This document shows positions 25,616 through 40,981 of a DNA stretch of 64,000 bases, one piece after another. The DNA is from Acanthacorydalis orientalis. Lineage: Eukaryota; Arthropoda; Insecta; Megaloptera; Corydalidae. The stretch lies in contig CM068313.1 of assembly GCA_034766995.1 (NCBI GenBank), positions 21,769,012-21,833,011 on the forward strand, in the 5' to 3' direction. Made by a program: the position numbers and the translations under genes. A model generated the notes under the pieces. That model was given only the letters and a program-made list of their open reading frames with translations, made no database searches and had not been told where the DNA came from. Positions within the stretch are counted from its first letter, which is position 1, and each line of letters begins with the position of its first letter.

Positions 25616-26163
25616 TACACAATTAAATGTTTACATACAAAATAATTTTGTGATAAAAATTTTCCAATCATATATATATATATACACACATTGTTTTTAT
25701 TATTTTTTATAGATTAAATAATTTATATTTATTGCAAAAAAAATGTAACTATGCCAAAATTATTTTTATTTTATGATTAGAATATTTACAGAAAATTATA
25801 TCTATGTTTTTAAGTTCAAATACAAAACTGAAAAAACATTACATAACATTAAGTAATATGATAAATTTTATTTTTAATTACTTGAGGTTAACTGTTCTAA
25901 TTATTATTGGAAATTTTCCAAAATGTTCCGGTAATTAACCCAAACAATTAATTATAAGTATATACATAATTAACTGTTTTTATTTTTATGCTTTACTGTA
26001 TTTTACTGTATATTGTTTAATACTGTATATTACAAACTATACGCAAATATATACACACTAGGACTGGAGTCAATATTTTTAAAAAAAAATACTTTATATA
26101 ATAACATTCACACAAATCAGAGATGTATTAATTAAAAACAGAAGTATTATGTATTTGTATGTA

Positions 26164-26200
<37 letters not shown>

Positions 26201-26300
26201 TGATATTAGTATATTTGTATATGGAATTCAATAACGTTCGAAAATTTATATGAAACAGTAATTGAACTTGATCACATTATAATATATTAATAGCATAATT
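25314..26300. other. Spacer ZF7-ZF8
   Basis: TA runs at about 25587-25614 and 25671-25684, and a TG-to-TA compound repeat at about 26160-26200. Otherwise featureless. Confidence 0.5.
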
Positions 26301-27474
26301 TTATAAAACACACTTACATAAGTATTTTAATATAAAATTAAAAAGTATATTTAATAAATACAAAAAAAATGAATCATAGTTTATTATACAAATACTCATT
26401 GTTAATATATACACAATTGGAAACGATGCAACTGTGTTAATAGAGTGGAAAAAAATAAAAATCGTTGTATTTGAAAAAGCACCTGATAATTCATCCGATT
26501 GTGTGGCGGTTACAATTGCATGTTGGCTTTTTTGATGAGTTGTGAGTAGATATTTACTAACAAAACTTGCTTCACACAAATGACAACGATATGGTCTTTC
26601 TCCACTATGATATCTCAAATGAATGACGAAACTACTACGTTGGGTAAATCGTTTTCCGCACTGTTCACAACCGTATGGTCTTTCACCAGTATGAATTCGT
26701 CGATGGACTCTCAACGACGTACGTTTTGCAAAACATTTTCCACAATCCTCACATTTCAGTGGCTTAGCACCTGAATGTACCATAAGATGTTGACTTAGGC
26801 CGTGTCTTGAAGATAAATTTTTACCACAAACATAGCATATATGTATTGATTCTCCAGTGTGCATTTTTAAATGGTTTTGCCATAAATAATTCTGTATGAA
26901 TGATTTATCACAATATTCACATTTATACTTCCTTTCCACCTTATAATCTTTATCATGTGTTACGACATGAGCCCGGAACGTGTAAATTGTAGAATAAGAT
27001 TTGCTGCAAACTTCACAAACGAATTTAGAAGAATCGTGCTTCGATTGAATATGCGTCGCAAGTTCTTTTTTCGTGTGAAATCCTTTAGGGCACATCTCAC
27101 AAAAGAAACTAAAATCGTCAAAATGTCTTCTTCTGTGACACGTCAGGTACGTTTGGCTTGTAAATGATTTAGAACAAATGTCACAATGAAAAGTTCTTTT
27201 TGCTTCATGGTGTCTCATATGAACTTTACAACTCTGTTTACTTTTAAATAACATTGAACAAATCTGACACTGAAACGGTCGATCAGCTGTATGAACTGTA
27301 CTATGTCGCTTCAATTTTGATTTCTTTTTAAAAGATTTCGGACACAACCTACATTTATATAATGTTTCATTATTAACATCTGAATGTTTGCTTATTGATG
27401 TAATTTCAGACTCCGATTTTGATTCCCTTATAATTTCGTTGTTGACTAAATTCATTTCCTTGTTTAAAGTATTT
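26301..27474 (-). CDS. ZF8: 10-finger terminal exon with a long hydrophobic tail
   Basis: It follows TTTATTGGTTTCAG and encodes 390 residues. Ten fingers span about 41-318 after a Ser/Glu-rich linker with an ATG at residue 7. Unlike its neighbours, which stop 0-23 residues after the last finger, it continues 72 residues past AIVT. The added part is strongly hydrophobic (for example SFFLYLLNILFNFILKYL) and ends CKCVL. It looks like AT-rich 3' UTR read in frame after loss of an ancestral stop, since ZF7 ends AIVTVEAK. Splicing at the GGTGCT just past SDELSG could also remove it. Confidence 0.82.
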
Positions 27475-27667
27475 CTGAAACCAATAAAATAATTTATGTA
27501 CTATTACGATGAAGTCTTCACTACCATAATTGAAATGTGCAGTTCGCATTTTTTACATTCTAAAAGAGGATGTTGGCCACTAATACGAAGTAATGTGCAC
27601 TAGAATTAATGCATCGTATAAATATATGGGAGTTTATATATACATGTACACCAATATATATATATAC

Positions 27668-27748
<81 letters not shown>

Positions 27749-27973
27749 TAATTTAACTAACAAAAAATAAATACCACAAAATGTCAAGTTCCAAAAACGT
27801 ATTTATTGTAAGAGCTAATATTTATCAAATCATCATTTTTATACTAACAATTTAACAAAAACATAATTAAATTATTATGTATTTCGTAGACAGATTATCT
27901 CTATGATACGGTTTTATCTCATTTAAACATTTTCTGTTACCTTCCTTAACAATTTATTGGATTTTTTCTTTTA

Positions 27974-28020
<47 letters not shown>

Positions 28021-28255
28021 ATACATAAAAGAGTTTCTTACAAATAAGATTTAAAAATAAAGAAACATTAAATTACAAATAATAAACTTATTACAAATAA
28101 TTAAGTGAAATGCATACAGTGTAATAATTATTTTCATTTATATATAAAGAGGTCATATCAAATATGTACAGAATTTATTTTCAACAATTTTTTTTTAACA
28201 ATCTACACTTAAAAATGCAGCATCATTTAGTTTCATGTTTACATGAACGCAAGGC
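27475..28255. other. Spacer ZF8-ZF9 with TA arrays
   Basis: TA arrays at about 27653-27743 and 27977-28011. No other signal. Confidence 0.5.
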
Positions 28256-29321
28256 TTAAACATTACTTTCATCGTTATTGTCTGGACTCTGATTCAATGA
28301 TTTTACATTAAAATTTCGCTGAAAAATGCATGTTGCTTGATGTGTGTTCCGTAACGAACGGCTTACATATCCTCGGTCGCAATGAATACATTTGTGAGGT
28401 CTGTCATCAGAATGATACCGCATGTGTACAATCAAGGTGCTGCGTTGAGTGAAACTTTTCTTGCAAACAGGACACTGATGTAATTTTTGTCCAAAATGAC
28501 TTTGTACATGTGTACGTAACGTCGACTTCTTCGTGAAATTCTGTCCGCAAATATGACATACGCACGGCCGTTCACCCGTGTGCAATCTGATATGCTCGAC
28601 CAATGTATGCTTTGTAGAAACGCTTTTTCCACATTCCGGACAAACGAATCTGTTATTGGGATTGTGCGATTTTTCGTGCGCTCGTAAACTCTTATTGGAA
28701 ACAAATCTATGTTCACAATGCGAACACTGAAATGGTCGCTGTTTTTTGTAACTATCCTTGTGTGTCTGAAGATGTTTATCGAGATCAATCTGATCACGGC
28801 ATTTCCTTGCACACACATCGCAATAGAAATCAATACGTTGATGATCCGTGCGTTTATGCGAAACATATTCCTCGATTGAACTACAATACTGTTTACAGAA
28901 TTCACATTTGATAAATTGTCCAGAATTATGCTTTCTGATATGGTTGTCGAAATGCATTTTATTTCGTAAAGTTATTCCACACGTTTCGCACGCATACAAT
29001 CCGTTATCTTTCAAGTGAATCGATTCTATGTGGTTTTTTAAAGCCTTTTTTCGTTTAAAAATCTTTTGGCAAAACATACATTGAGTTTTAATGAATTTAT
29101 CATGTGTAAGTGAATGTTCATTAAACGAATCGATGTCTATAAATGTTAAATTACATATTTCACATAGATAACACTCCTGGGAATCGTCAATCAATACATA
29201 ATATATTTCACTATTTTCATTTTCACCCTTTGTCACAGTCGATTCATGACAATTGCTTACATACGTTTCTAATAGTTTAATTTTCGTGGATTTCTCTTCG
29301 AACACATTTAAAATTTCCGAC
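28256..29321 (-). CDS. ZF9: 10-finger terminal exon
   Basis: It follows ATGTTTATTTTTCAG and encodes 354 residues, with fingers at about 53-331. The linker is acidic (LIDDSQE). No ATG occurs before residue 82, which lies in the zinc knuckle of finger 2 (CMFC), so a start must come from upstream. The last finger is C2HC (NTHQATC), with a 23-residue tail rich in Asn, Asp and Ser. Finger 9 is SFTQRSTLIVHMRYH. No close sister is visible in the window. A 157-codon frame at 28432-28905 overlaps in another frame and is only a shadow. Confidence 0.86.
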
Positions 29322-30988
29322 CTGAAAAATAAACATATAATTGTAATCTAAAAACATTGGACATAAAAAATTGGCAAGTTGCTTAAATTTCTATCCTTTT
29401 TAATTAAATGTATACAATAAAGCAATACTTAATATCGGTATATGAAAAAGAATAACAGGCACAATTGTTTTAACATACAGTTTACGTTTATTTTCATTTT
29501 TGGGTTTTATGAATAAAAATAAACAACATTAAAAAACATTGATAAAACATACAGATAATTGTGATAACAATTATGAATATTTTTTAAATAATTTCTAAAT
29601 TATAAACAAATACATCATGTTACATTAACATTAAAAAATAAATACTATATATTATACAATATATATAATATTAGTGTACAATAAAACAAGCGTCGTTTTT
29701 TTTTTACTTATCTTATGTATTTATTTTGTTACCATCGTTAATTTCTTCAAGGTCCACATTCACTTACTTCAGAAAATAATGGCACTAATTAAGAAAATTG
29801 CCGTAATTAAATATAATGAATCTTTATACAAACATTTATTATAAAATCGTATATCTATACAATGTCTATTATTTAAATATAAAAATTTAACAACAAAAAA
29901 CAACAGTAAGTACTGTTTTCGATTATTATAAATTATTCTGATTTCTAGATCATCAGTGTATATACAGTGGACTAATTATCTGTTGTCATATTTTTTTAAA
30001 AAATTAAGTACGTTTACAATCCATTCATCCCTACGAAGTTATAATTTTTTTCTAAAAGTAATAGTTAATTTCAGTAGAACAGTAAATTTTACAACAAAAA
30101 ATGAAAGTTATAAATATATGTGAATAATTATACATAATAATTACTATTACACAAAGAAGTGTTTCTAGTAAGATTATCATTGAAGTCAATAACTCTAGGT
30201 TATTGTTACAGGCAACTAAGGCAAAGTTATTCCACTAGATGAAGATAAAATAGTGGACTTTGAATTGTAATAAAAAACATAATTTTACAGTTCCATTTTG
30301 TTATAAGATAAAAGTTATATAGTTTCATTTATACACGCAAAATAATAGTTTTAACAGTCACTTAAAAATAGTAAATAATTACATAAACAATTTAAAATGC
30401 AAAAAATTATATTTCAATTGCTGAATCAAAATATTCTTAGATACGATTTTACAAGATTTTTAAGGTAAGATAAGAAAAAAAGGATCAGACAAAACATTTA
30501 TTGATTTTAAATAAAATCAACTTCATAAATAAAGTAGAGATAATCATAAGATTAGTATAATCTATCATATAATCTACAATTTTCGTACTTGTGCAGTTTT
30601 GTACTTGGATTCTTATCACTGAATGTAAACAACTAATCGGAAACGCACAAAACTACACAAAACGTAAAATCAAATTGCATATAATAGTATAGTATTTGTT
30701 AAAACCATAAACATCATAAATTAACCTCATGAATACCTTTAATGTTTTAGATTTTGAACACACCAATATTTTATAGTACAGCAATGTACAAATTCAAATA
30801 AATATAACAACTTATTTGTATGCTATAAAAAATTCACTAAAAATCACTTCATTAATAGTATATAATGAAAAAGTATCTAAAATAGTATATTATTTCATGA
30901 ATTAATGTTAAAAATTATTGTTGAACATTTATTAATAATTAATAAATAATTGTACAATTATTAATAACGATACAATCCCAAAGAGGAC

Positions 30989-31046
<58 letters not shown>

Positions 31047-31129
31047 GCTAGATATAGATAGATTATTCCAGGCATATTTGAAAAAAATATTATTCGGCTT
31101 ATAGCTTATCGCCTTCCGATGGTTAATTT
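29322..31129. other. Long spacer upstream of ZF9
   Basis: About 1.8 kb of very AT-rich sequence with a TA array at about 30990-31040 and no gene or zinc-finger relic that I can see. Confidence 0.5.
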
Positions 31130-31800
31130 GCATCTTCTACTGTATGGAAGTGATTTGCCTTCTAATTCACAATTTCCCATCATTTTTCTAATCCATTAAT
31201 TCAACTCTTACTAAGTTTTTCGTTTTATATCCTATCTGCAAGTATTGAACTATATATCCTGCCCGACCACTTATTACTTTCAGTTTTAATTGTTATTCCA
31301 TATGAAGTCGGTATTTTTGTACTTAATTCTGTGTACACTTTCGATTTTTGCGTCTATCATTTTCTTTATTTTTCATATACTCTCTAAGGATTACTTAGGC
31401 ACTTTCTCAGAACACTTTTTTCTAATGTTTACGCAATGTCATAAAATATTAATTTCAAAATAACGGATCGGCTCCAAATTATTAAATACTTTGATTTTTC
31501 AAACTTATTTTCTAATCGTCACTCTTTATAAGCCTTATTAAACTATCTATCATATACCATACATCATATTCATATTCATAGTTATCATTTGTTATAATGA
31601 CATGATCATCTGCAAACATTAAGATGTAAATGTGAAAATCACTAGTATTCATAATTTTCCCTCATAATAATAATTGTACTCATAATCCTTCCATCAGGTA
31701 TATTTTCTTTGAGTTAAGATTGTTTCCTATTTTTATAACACCAATATACCTTTTACTGATTATTTCAGTTAATTCTGGGTTTATTCAATTCACATCACTT
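31130..31800 (-). mobile_element. Non-LTR retrotransposon relic (reverse transcriptase fragment)
   Basis: A minus-strand frame contains ILMFADDHVIITND, which matches the catalytic FADD box of LINE reverse transcriptases, followed by a run of charged residues (YEYEYDVWYMIDSLIRLIKS). Upstream text resembles the usual preceding block with stops in it. The fragment is broken by several stops and has no 5' part or poly(A) end that I can define. The clade cannot be fixed. Confidence 0.5.
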
Positions 31801-31934
31801 ATTTCATTAAGTTAGCAATGTTGAATGAAATCATAAGTGTATTCCAAAATTATATATTGTATTAACAAAAGTGTTCTACTAAATAAAAAATAACACTATA
31901 ACAATAAATCTGATAATAACAAAATAATATTATA

Positions 31935-32650
31935 TATTTAGGCAATTGCGTGAATTTTGCATATGGATGCGTAAGTAGTTTTTGCTCACAAATAAATTAT
32001 CACAAAGTTTATAAGAATAAGGGTGATCTCCGGTATATTTTCCATAAACGTCGCATTTGAACAGTTTTTTCATTTATTATGTGTTTTTAAATGCATTGTC
32101 ATTCAATGTTTCTTGTTAAAATGTTGCATGGCTGCACACTTTACAATCCCAAGGTCTCTCTCCTTTATGAAACAACATATGACCTTTTAAACCAATTGTG
32201 TATGAAAAATTTTTACCACATATGTCATATGGGAACCTCCGTGCGATATGTGAGAGATGATATTAACGCGAATTATATGCTTTTTCCAGATCTCTCACTC
32301 GCTATATTGACGGATGGGTTCACATGAAAATTTGTGAGTACGAATATGTTTCCCAACGGCTTTTACTTGCGAACGTTATATTACAAATAGGACATTCCTG
32401 CCTCACTGTATTATGATTCACATCAATATTCTTATCTAACATTCTTTGATAATGAAACCCTTTATGACAATGACGGCATTTTACTTTATGTGACTGCGAA
32501 TGTTTTTTTTCGCATAAACGATAAAATTCACTACTGCAAATTTTACAAGAAACCTATCGATTTGGACCTATCGATTTTGTATACTAGTCTACGGTCTCGT
32601 AATTGTGATTTATTCTTGAAGTTTATTGCACTGATCACAACATTAATATC
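31935..32650 (-). pseudogene. Relic copy of ZF12 (older)
   Basis: The sequence aligns to the 3' two-thirds of ZF12 (40982-41760): the end of the last finger, a deletion through the penultimate finger, the CDVxGKSF finger, and traces back to the DQCNKRF finger. Frameshifts, stops and deletions occur throughout, and there is no acceptor or linker. It sits just 3' of ZF10, as the second decayed copy sits 3' of ZF11. Confidence 0.8.
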
Positions 32651-32720
32651 GTAAAATTGTAATTGAAAATTTAAATAAGAACAAATACTGAATATAAATG
32701 ATATACGTTTAAAAAGTAAA

Positions 32721-32797
<77 letters not shown>

Positions 32798-32895
32798 GTA
32801 TGTACACGAACATGATTCAACCGATAAGGCACATTCGAAAAAATTTAAAGAATATAAATTTAAAGTGTCCATAAAGATTATAAATGCATTAAATT
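32651..32895. repeat. (CT)n-(TA)n-(TATG)n compound repeat before ZF10
   Basis: A CT tract at about 32722-32744 runs into TA (32745-32785) and then TATG to about 32801. The block duplicated with ZF10 starts right after it, and the matching ZF11 block starts right after a TA array too. Confidence 0.85.
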
Positions 32896-34140
32896 TTAAA
32901 CATTCGCCATATTATGATTTTTCTTTTTATGCGCTACAAGAAGTGTCTTATTAATAAATTTCTTTTCACATAAAGTACATTCATAAGGTCTTTCGCCAGT
33001 ATGATAACGCATATGGACAACCAAACTCGTCCTCTGTGTAAACCTCTTTCCGCATTCGCTACACTGATAGGGTTTTTCACCAGTGTGCTGTCGCATATGT
33101 ACGCTCAGAGTTCTTTTTTTACTAAAACTTTTTCCACATATATCACAACTAATCGGTCTCATTCCACTATGTACAACTAAATGATCCACTAAACTAGGTT
33201 TCGTAGTCAGTATCTTTCCGCAAATGTCACAAGGAAACCCCTCATGGCTGCGCAAATGTTTTTTTAAATAACCACGTGTATTGTAAGTTTTGCCACACAC
33301 TTCACAAGTAAACACTGGCGCGACATAATTCGCATCGTGGAACACTTTATAATGTGTCTGATAGTTAAATTTATTTGCGAATGACTTTTTACATATTTCA
33401 CAATAACTCTCTACGCCAGCGTGTTCGCTTTCCACGTGCGTTTGTAATTCAGTCTTTTGCCTGAAACCTTGCTGGCAGTAACCGCATTTATATCCATTAT
33501 TTAAATGTTTGTCGCGATGTTTTCCTAAAGTCTTTTTTGAACCATATCCCTTACCGCATATATCGCAAATAAAAAATTTTCCTTTGAAATCATGTGTACT
33601 CATTTTGTGTTTCGTAAGATTCCAACTGTATCTGAAATATATATTGCATATATCGCAATGGTATCTCTTCTTAAATACGTGTAATCGATAATGATTTAGC
33701 CAATCATCCTTATATAAGAATACATCTTTACAACCGTTGCAGTGGTATCCGTCGTGCATACGAGTGTAACCTTCACCTTCCATCCATTCTGAAACCTGAT
33801 TCTCATCAGGAATTGACGACTGGTTATCAGTATATTCGTGTTTAACGTCTTCAGCAATTGTCCTGGAATTGGAGATTGTAACTGATCAATAATAACACTA
33901 TATACTTAACACGTAGTTTAAAGAAAAATATATTCTGTTTAATGACACTTTAGGGTCGTTTAACATACATCATGTATATTGCTTAAAACATTGCCTCATA
34001 CTTGTCAGTCACAATATACAAATTTGAATTGAAAATGGATTACAATACATGAAACTAAAGAGTAATATTAGTATATACAATAAAAAATTGTATTTTATAC
34101 TTGAACTATAACGACATTTTTCTATTAGTGAACTTTTAGA
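32790..34140. repeat. Duplicated block, copy 1 (partner 38590-39935)
   Basis: The ZF10 exon, its 3' flank and about 280 bp of intron are nearly identical to the ZF11 block, with scattered single-base differences. Similarity stops abruptly at about 34140/39933 and then returns in patches (34190-34290 with 40010-40075; 34745-34800 with 40490-40550), so the whole unit was originally longer. Confidence 0.9.
32896..33862 (-). CDS. ZF10: 10-finger terminal exon (twin of ZF11)
   Basis: It follows CAATCTCCAATTCCAG and encodes 321 residues, with fingers at about 41-316. The linker is acidic with an ATG at residue 27. Finger 6 keeps the usual glycine ([17 protein letters not shown]), and this is its only amino-acid difference from ZF11. 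The penultimate helix is QRTSLVV. It is flanked on both sides by decayed copies of ZF12, which records the order of the duplicated unit. Confidence 0.88.
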
Positions 34141-34606
34141 CAAGATTAAATTAAAGATTAAATTGGATATCTTATCAATGTCGCACCTGAAACAATGTTT
34201 TAAAAACAATTCTATTCACAATGATATCCATCCATCGCTTATCGAAATAAAAAATAATAATAAATTCCGAACTCACTAGAACATATATAAAAAATATTTA
34301 TACTTATACATTAGCATCTCTCATACATCAATTTATGCAAGAAATATTTGTGTATATACAAACTCAAACTTCGATGTTTTGCTACGGACTGAATTTATAA
34401 CATTTTAATATATTTTTTTATTGCCAATATATATAAAATTCAATTTTATATGAATAATATTATAAAGTCATTTTCCACAAACGAATCAATAATGAAAGTA
34501 TATGCCTACTTAAATATACCAAATTCAATAGCTCAAAGACTATGCAGAATTAATGTCAAATTATGAGAAAAACTATATCATGATATGAATTTTTAGTAAA
34601 TTAATA

Positions 34607-34656
<50 letters not shown>

Positions 34657-35099
34657 GAAAAGGGCACCTGTGTGAAATTTTTAATTATATATATATATAA
34701 TTAAAAATTTCACACAGGTGCCCTTTTCAATAGTTTACCAACATATTTCTTGAAACAAATTCTAGAAAAATCATTTGTTTTATAAATAAAATTTATTTAA
34801 CAATTAACATTAAATATTATAATCGTGAATTATTAGCTACACATAAATTTAATAAAAACATAGACATAAAATACGGGAAGGTACAAATGTTATACAAAAG
34901 CTTATATTCATGAAAAACTTATTTATTTTTATGAAATCTGATAACAATTCATAGTATTTTATAGTCTATTTATATCAGAATCAAAGAAGCAGATTCTAAT
35001 GGAGGTGATTTATTTTTAGAATTAAAATATAAATATAAAAAAAAATTAAAGACATCTAAAGACTTCAAATAAAATCTTAATTGTGCAATATGAATTTAT

Positions 35100-35172
<73 letters not shown>

Positions 35173-35296
35173 TGAAATGTGTTAATATTTCACCAAAACT
35201 GTATACATGTACACTTTGACCACTTTATAGTCACTTATATTAAATGGAAATAACATAAGTTTCAAATGTAATAAACACGATCATAGAGAAATATGA
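33863..35296. other. Spacer upstream of ZF10 with TA arrays and a palindrome
   Basis: TA arrays at about 34615-34649 and 35105-35170, and the 90-bp palindrome at 34648-34737. Part of the left end is shared with the spacer upstream of ZF11. Confidence 0.6.
34648..34737. repeat. Perfect 90-bp palindrome
   Basis: Both 45-base halves are exact reverse complements around a short TATATA centre, with a core of AGGGCACCTGTGTGAAA and its complement. It directly follows a TA array, as does the larger inverted repeat at 1899-2286. It would extrude as a near-loopless cruciform. Confidence 0.95.
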
Positions 35297-36356
35297 TTAA
35301 ATATTCAAGGAATCGAGTAAATTTTGCATATGGATGCATAAAGAGTTCTTGCTCACGGAAGAATTATCACAAAGTTTACAAGGATATGGACATTCACTGG
35401 TATATGAACGCTCCTGAGTAAAACATTTTCCACAAATGTCACATTTGTACGATTTTCCATTCGTATGCATTCTTAAATGCACTGTCATTATATGTTTCTT
35501 GTTAAAACTTTTACCGTAAACTTCACAATTCCAAAGCCTTTTTCCTTTATGAATCAACATGACCTTTTAAATCATGTGCGTATGCGAAAATTTTACCACA
35601 TATGTCACACGGGAAACCTTCATGCGATTTAATGTGTCGCAGATAGCAACTACTGCATGATTTGTAAGTTTTAGCACATATCTCACATCTATATTGGCGA
35701 GTGGGGACATACGAGGATTTATGAGTTCGGATATGTTTTTCCCAACGAACTTTATTGCCAAATGTTTTATTGCAAATAGGACATTCCTGTCTCACTGCAT
35801 TCCGCTTCACATCAATATGCCTATCTAATATACTTTGATAATGGAACGTTTTGTCCCAATGAGGGCATTTCACTTTATATAACTGCGAATGATTATTTCA
35901 CAAAAACATGCCGAGCAAATGCGATAAAATTCTCTACAGCAAATTTTACAAGAAAATTTCGATCTATCGATTCTGTGCACTATTCCATCGACTCTTAATT
36001 GTGATTTGTCTTTGAACAGTTTATTGCATTGATCACAACTGAATAAACGTGTACTACAATGAACATTTCGGTAGTGATACCTTCATTTGGCATGTATTTT
36101 GAATATTTACATACATAATATACAGAAAATTGTATCGTCCTTTCGGTAATAGTTCTCGGATTCATTCAATGTTTCATGTGATTTGGTATTTAAACTCTGA
36201 AACATAATATTAAGATCCAAGTTGGGATCATCTCGAATTTCATCTTTTACATCTATATGACAGTTTAATTCGTCAACAATTTCTTTATCGGTGTTGGATG
36301 TGAACGATACTTGTTCTTCATAAATTGGTTCTTGTTTTATTTTTGATATCAAATCC
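35297..36356 (-). pseudogene. Second relic copy of ZF12
   Basis: The acceptor (CAG before GGATTTGATATC) and linker (SKIKQEPIYEEQ) are preserved in phase. Relative to ZF12, about 36 residues including finger 1 are deleted, frames break near 35880-35900 and 35550, a piece of finger 10 is missing, and a zinc ligand is lost (CEVYGKSF for CEVCGKSF). Three separate frames remain: 36107-36352, 35547-35873 and 35297-35560. It cannot encode the full array. Confidence 0.88.
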
Positions 36357-38685
<2,329 letters not shown>

Positions 38686-39652
38686 TTAAACATTCGCCAT
38701 ATTATGATTTTTCTTTTTATGCGCTACAAGAAGTGTCTTATTAATAAATTTCTTTTCACATAAAGTGCATTCATAAGGTCTTTCGCCAGTATGATAACGC
38801 ATATGGACAACCAAACTCGTCCTCTGTGTAAACCTCTTTCCGCATTCGCTACACTGGTAGGGTTTTTCACCAGTGTGCTGTCGCATATGTACGCTCAGAG
38901 TTCTTTTTTTACTAAAACTTTTCCCGCATATATCACAACTAATCGGTCTCATTCCACTATGTACAACTAAATGATCCACTAAACTAGGTTTCGTAGTCAG
39001 TATCTTTCCGCAAATGTCACAAGGAAACCCCTCATGGCTGCGCAAATGTTTTTTTAAATAACCACGTGTATTGTAAGTTTTATCGCACACTTCACAAGTA
39101 AACACTGGCGCGACATAATTCGCATCGTGGAACACTTTATAATGTGTCTGATAGTTAAATTTATTTGCGAATGACTTTTTACATATTTCACAATAACTCT
39201 CTACGCCAGCGTGTTCGCTTTCCACGTGCGTTTGTAATTCAGTCTTTTGCCTGAAACCTTGCTGGCAGTAACCGCATTTATATCCATTATTTAAATGTTT
39301 GTCGCGATGTTTTCCTAAAGTCTTTTTTGAACCATATCCCTTACCGCATATATCGCAAATAAAAAATTTTCCTTTGAAATCATGTGTACTCATTTTGTGT
39401 TTCGTAAGATTCCAACTGTATCTGAAATATATATTGCAAATATCGCAATGGTATCTCTTCTTAAATACGTGTAATCGATAATGATTTAGCCAATCATCCT
39501 TATATAAGAATACATCTTTACAACCGTTGCAGTGGTATCCGTCGTGCATACGAGTGTAACCTTCACCTTCCATCCATTCTGAGACCTGATTCTCATCAGG
39601 AATTGACGACTGGTTATCAGTATATTCGTGTTTAACGTCTTCAGCAATTGTC
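38686..39652 (-). CDS. ZF11: 10-finger terminal exon (twin of ZF10)
   Basis: It encodes 321 residues, identical to ZF10 except at finger 6, where the conserved glycine after the second Cys is aspartate ([12 protein letters not shown]). That position is in the knuckle, not in the DNA-reading helix, so both copies should bind the same sequence. Acceptor, phase, linker and tail are the same as in ZF10. Near identity points to recent duplication or ongoing gene conversion. Confidence 0.88.
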
Positions 39653-40097
39653 CTGGAATTGGAGATTGTAACTGATCAATAATAACACTATATACTTAAC
39701 ACGTAGTTTAAAGAAAAATATATTCTGTTTAATGACACTTTAAGGTCGTTTAACAAACATCATGTACATTGCTTAAAACATTGCCTCATACTTGTCAGTC
39801 ACAATATACAAATTTGAATTAAAAATGGATTACAATACATGAAACTAAAGAGTAATATTACTATATACAATAAAATATTGTATTTTATACTTGAACTGTA
39901 ACGACATTTTTCTATTAGTGAACTTTTAGACAAGGTAACAAAATGCATAATTGCTCGTTTCGCGCTTAGAGATAAAAAATAAATTTTATTGTTATTTGTT
40001 ATTATCAAGATTTATCGCTCATCAGAATATAAAATAATAACAAATTCCACTCAATCGAAATATATAAAAAATACTTGAATATTTCATATGCTTGAGA

Positions 40098-40167
<70 letters not shown>

Positions 40168-40348
40168 TATTCAGTTTTATATGAATACCATGTTAAATTC
40201 ATTAATATCCCAATATAAACAAGCAGAAATAAAAGTGTAAACAAATTCAAATATTTTACAGTGCAATGTTACACAATTGCTGTAAAAGTATCAGAAAAAC
40301 TAAATCATGTTATAATTTGCAAACAAATTAGTGTGTTCTGTGTTTATG

Positions 40349-40419
<71 letters not shown>

Positions 40420-40981
40420 GTAAATATATACACACGTGCAATACAATTAAAACCTCAACATAACTGCTCTTCTTTATTCAATAGCTTGCCGCCAGTTTTT
40501 TTAAAACCAATTCAAGGAAAATAAAATCATTTGTTTTACAAATAAATTTATTTAAAAACAGAGAATTACTTTTATAAATGATACAATCGATTATAAAGAA
40601 AATGACGTAAGGTGAAAATATAATACAAATTCTCATATTTATGAAAACATTATTTATTTTTATAAAATCTAATAACAATTCATAATTTTTATAGTATCGG
40701 TTTCAAAGGTTATGGTATGAAACCGATTTTAACAGATCCGAATGAAATATGTTTATAATAAAATTCTAGGAAAAACATGACAATCTAATGTGTTTGATTT
40801 TATCTAAAGACTTTATTATGTTACAATAAAAATTATACACTTAGATATATAAAAATGTAGGAACGTGTCAATGTTTAATCAACGGTATGTACACAAATTT
40901 GGAACACTTTCTAATCACTCATATTAAATGGAAAATAATGACCAGTAAAAATATAATAGAATCGATGACAACAAAATAGTA
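39653..40981. other. Spacer upstream of ZF11 with TA arrays
   Basis: TA arrays at about 40100-40167 and 40352-40421 (with TATG and ACAC units). No gene seen. Confidence 0.5.
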
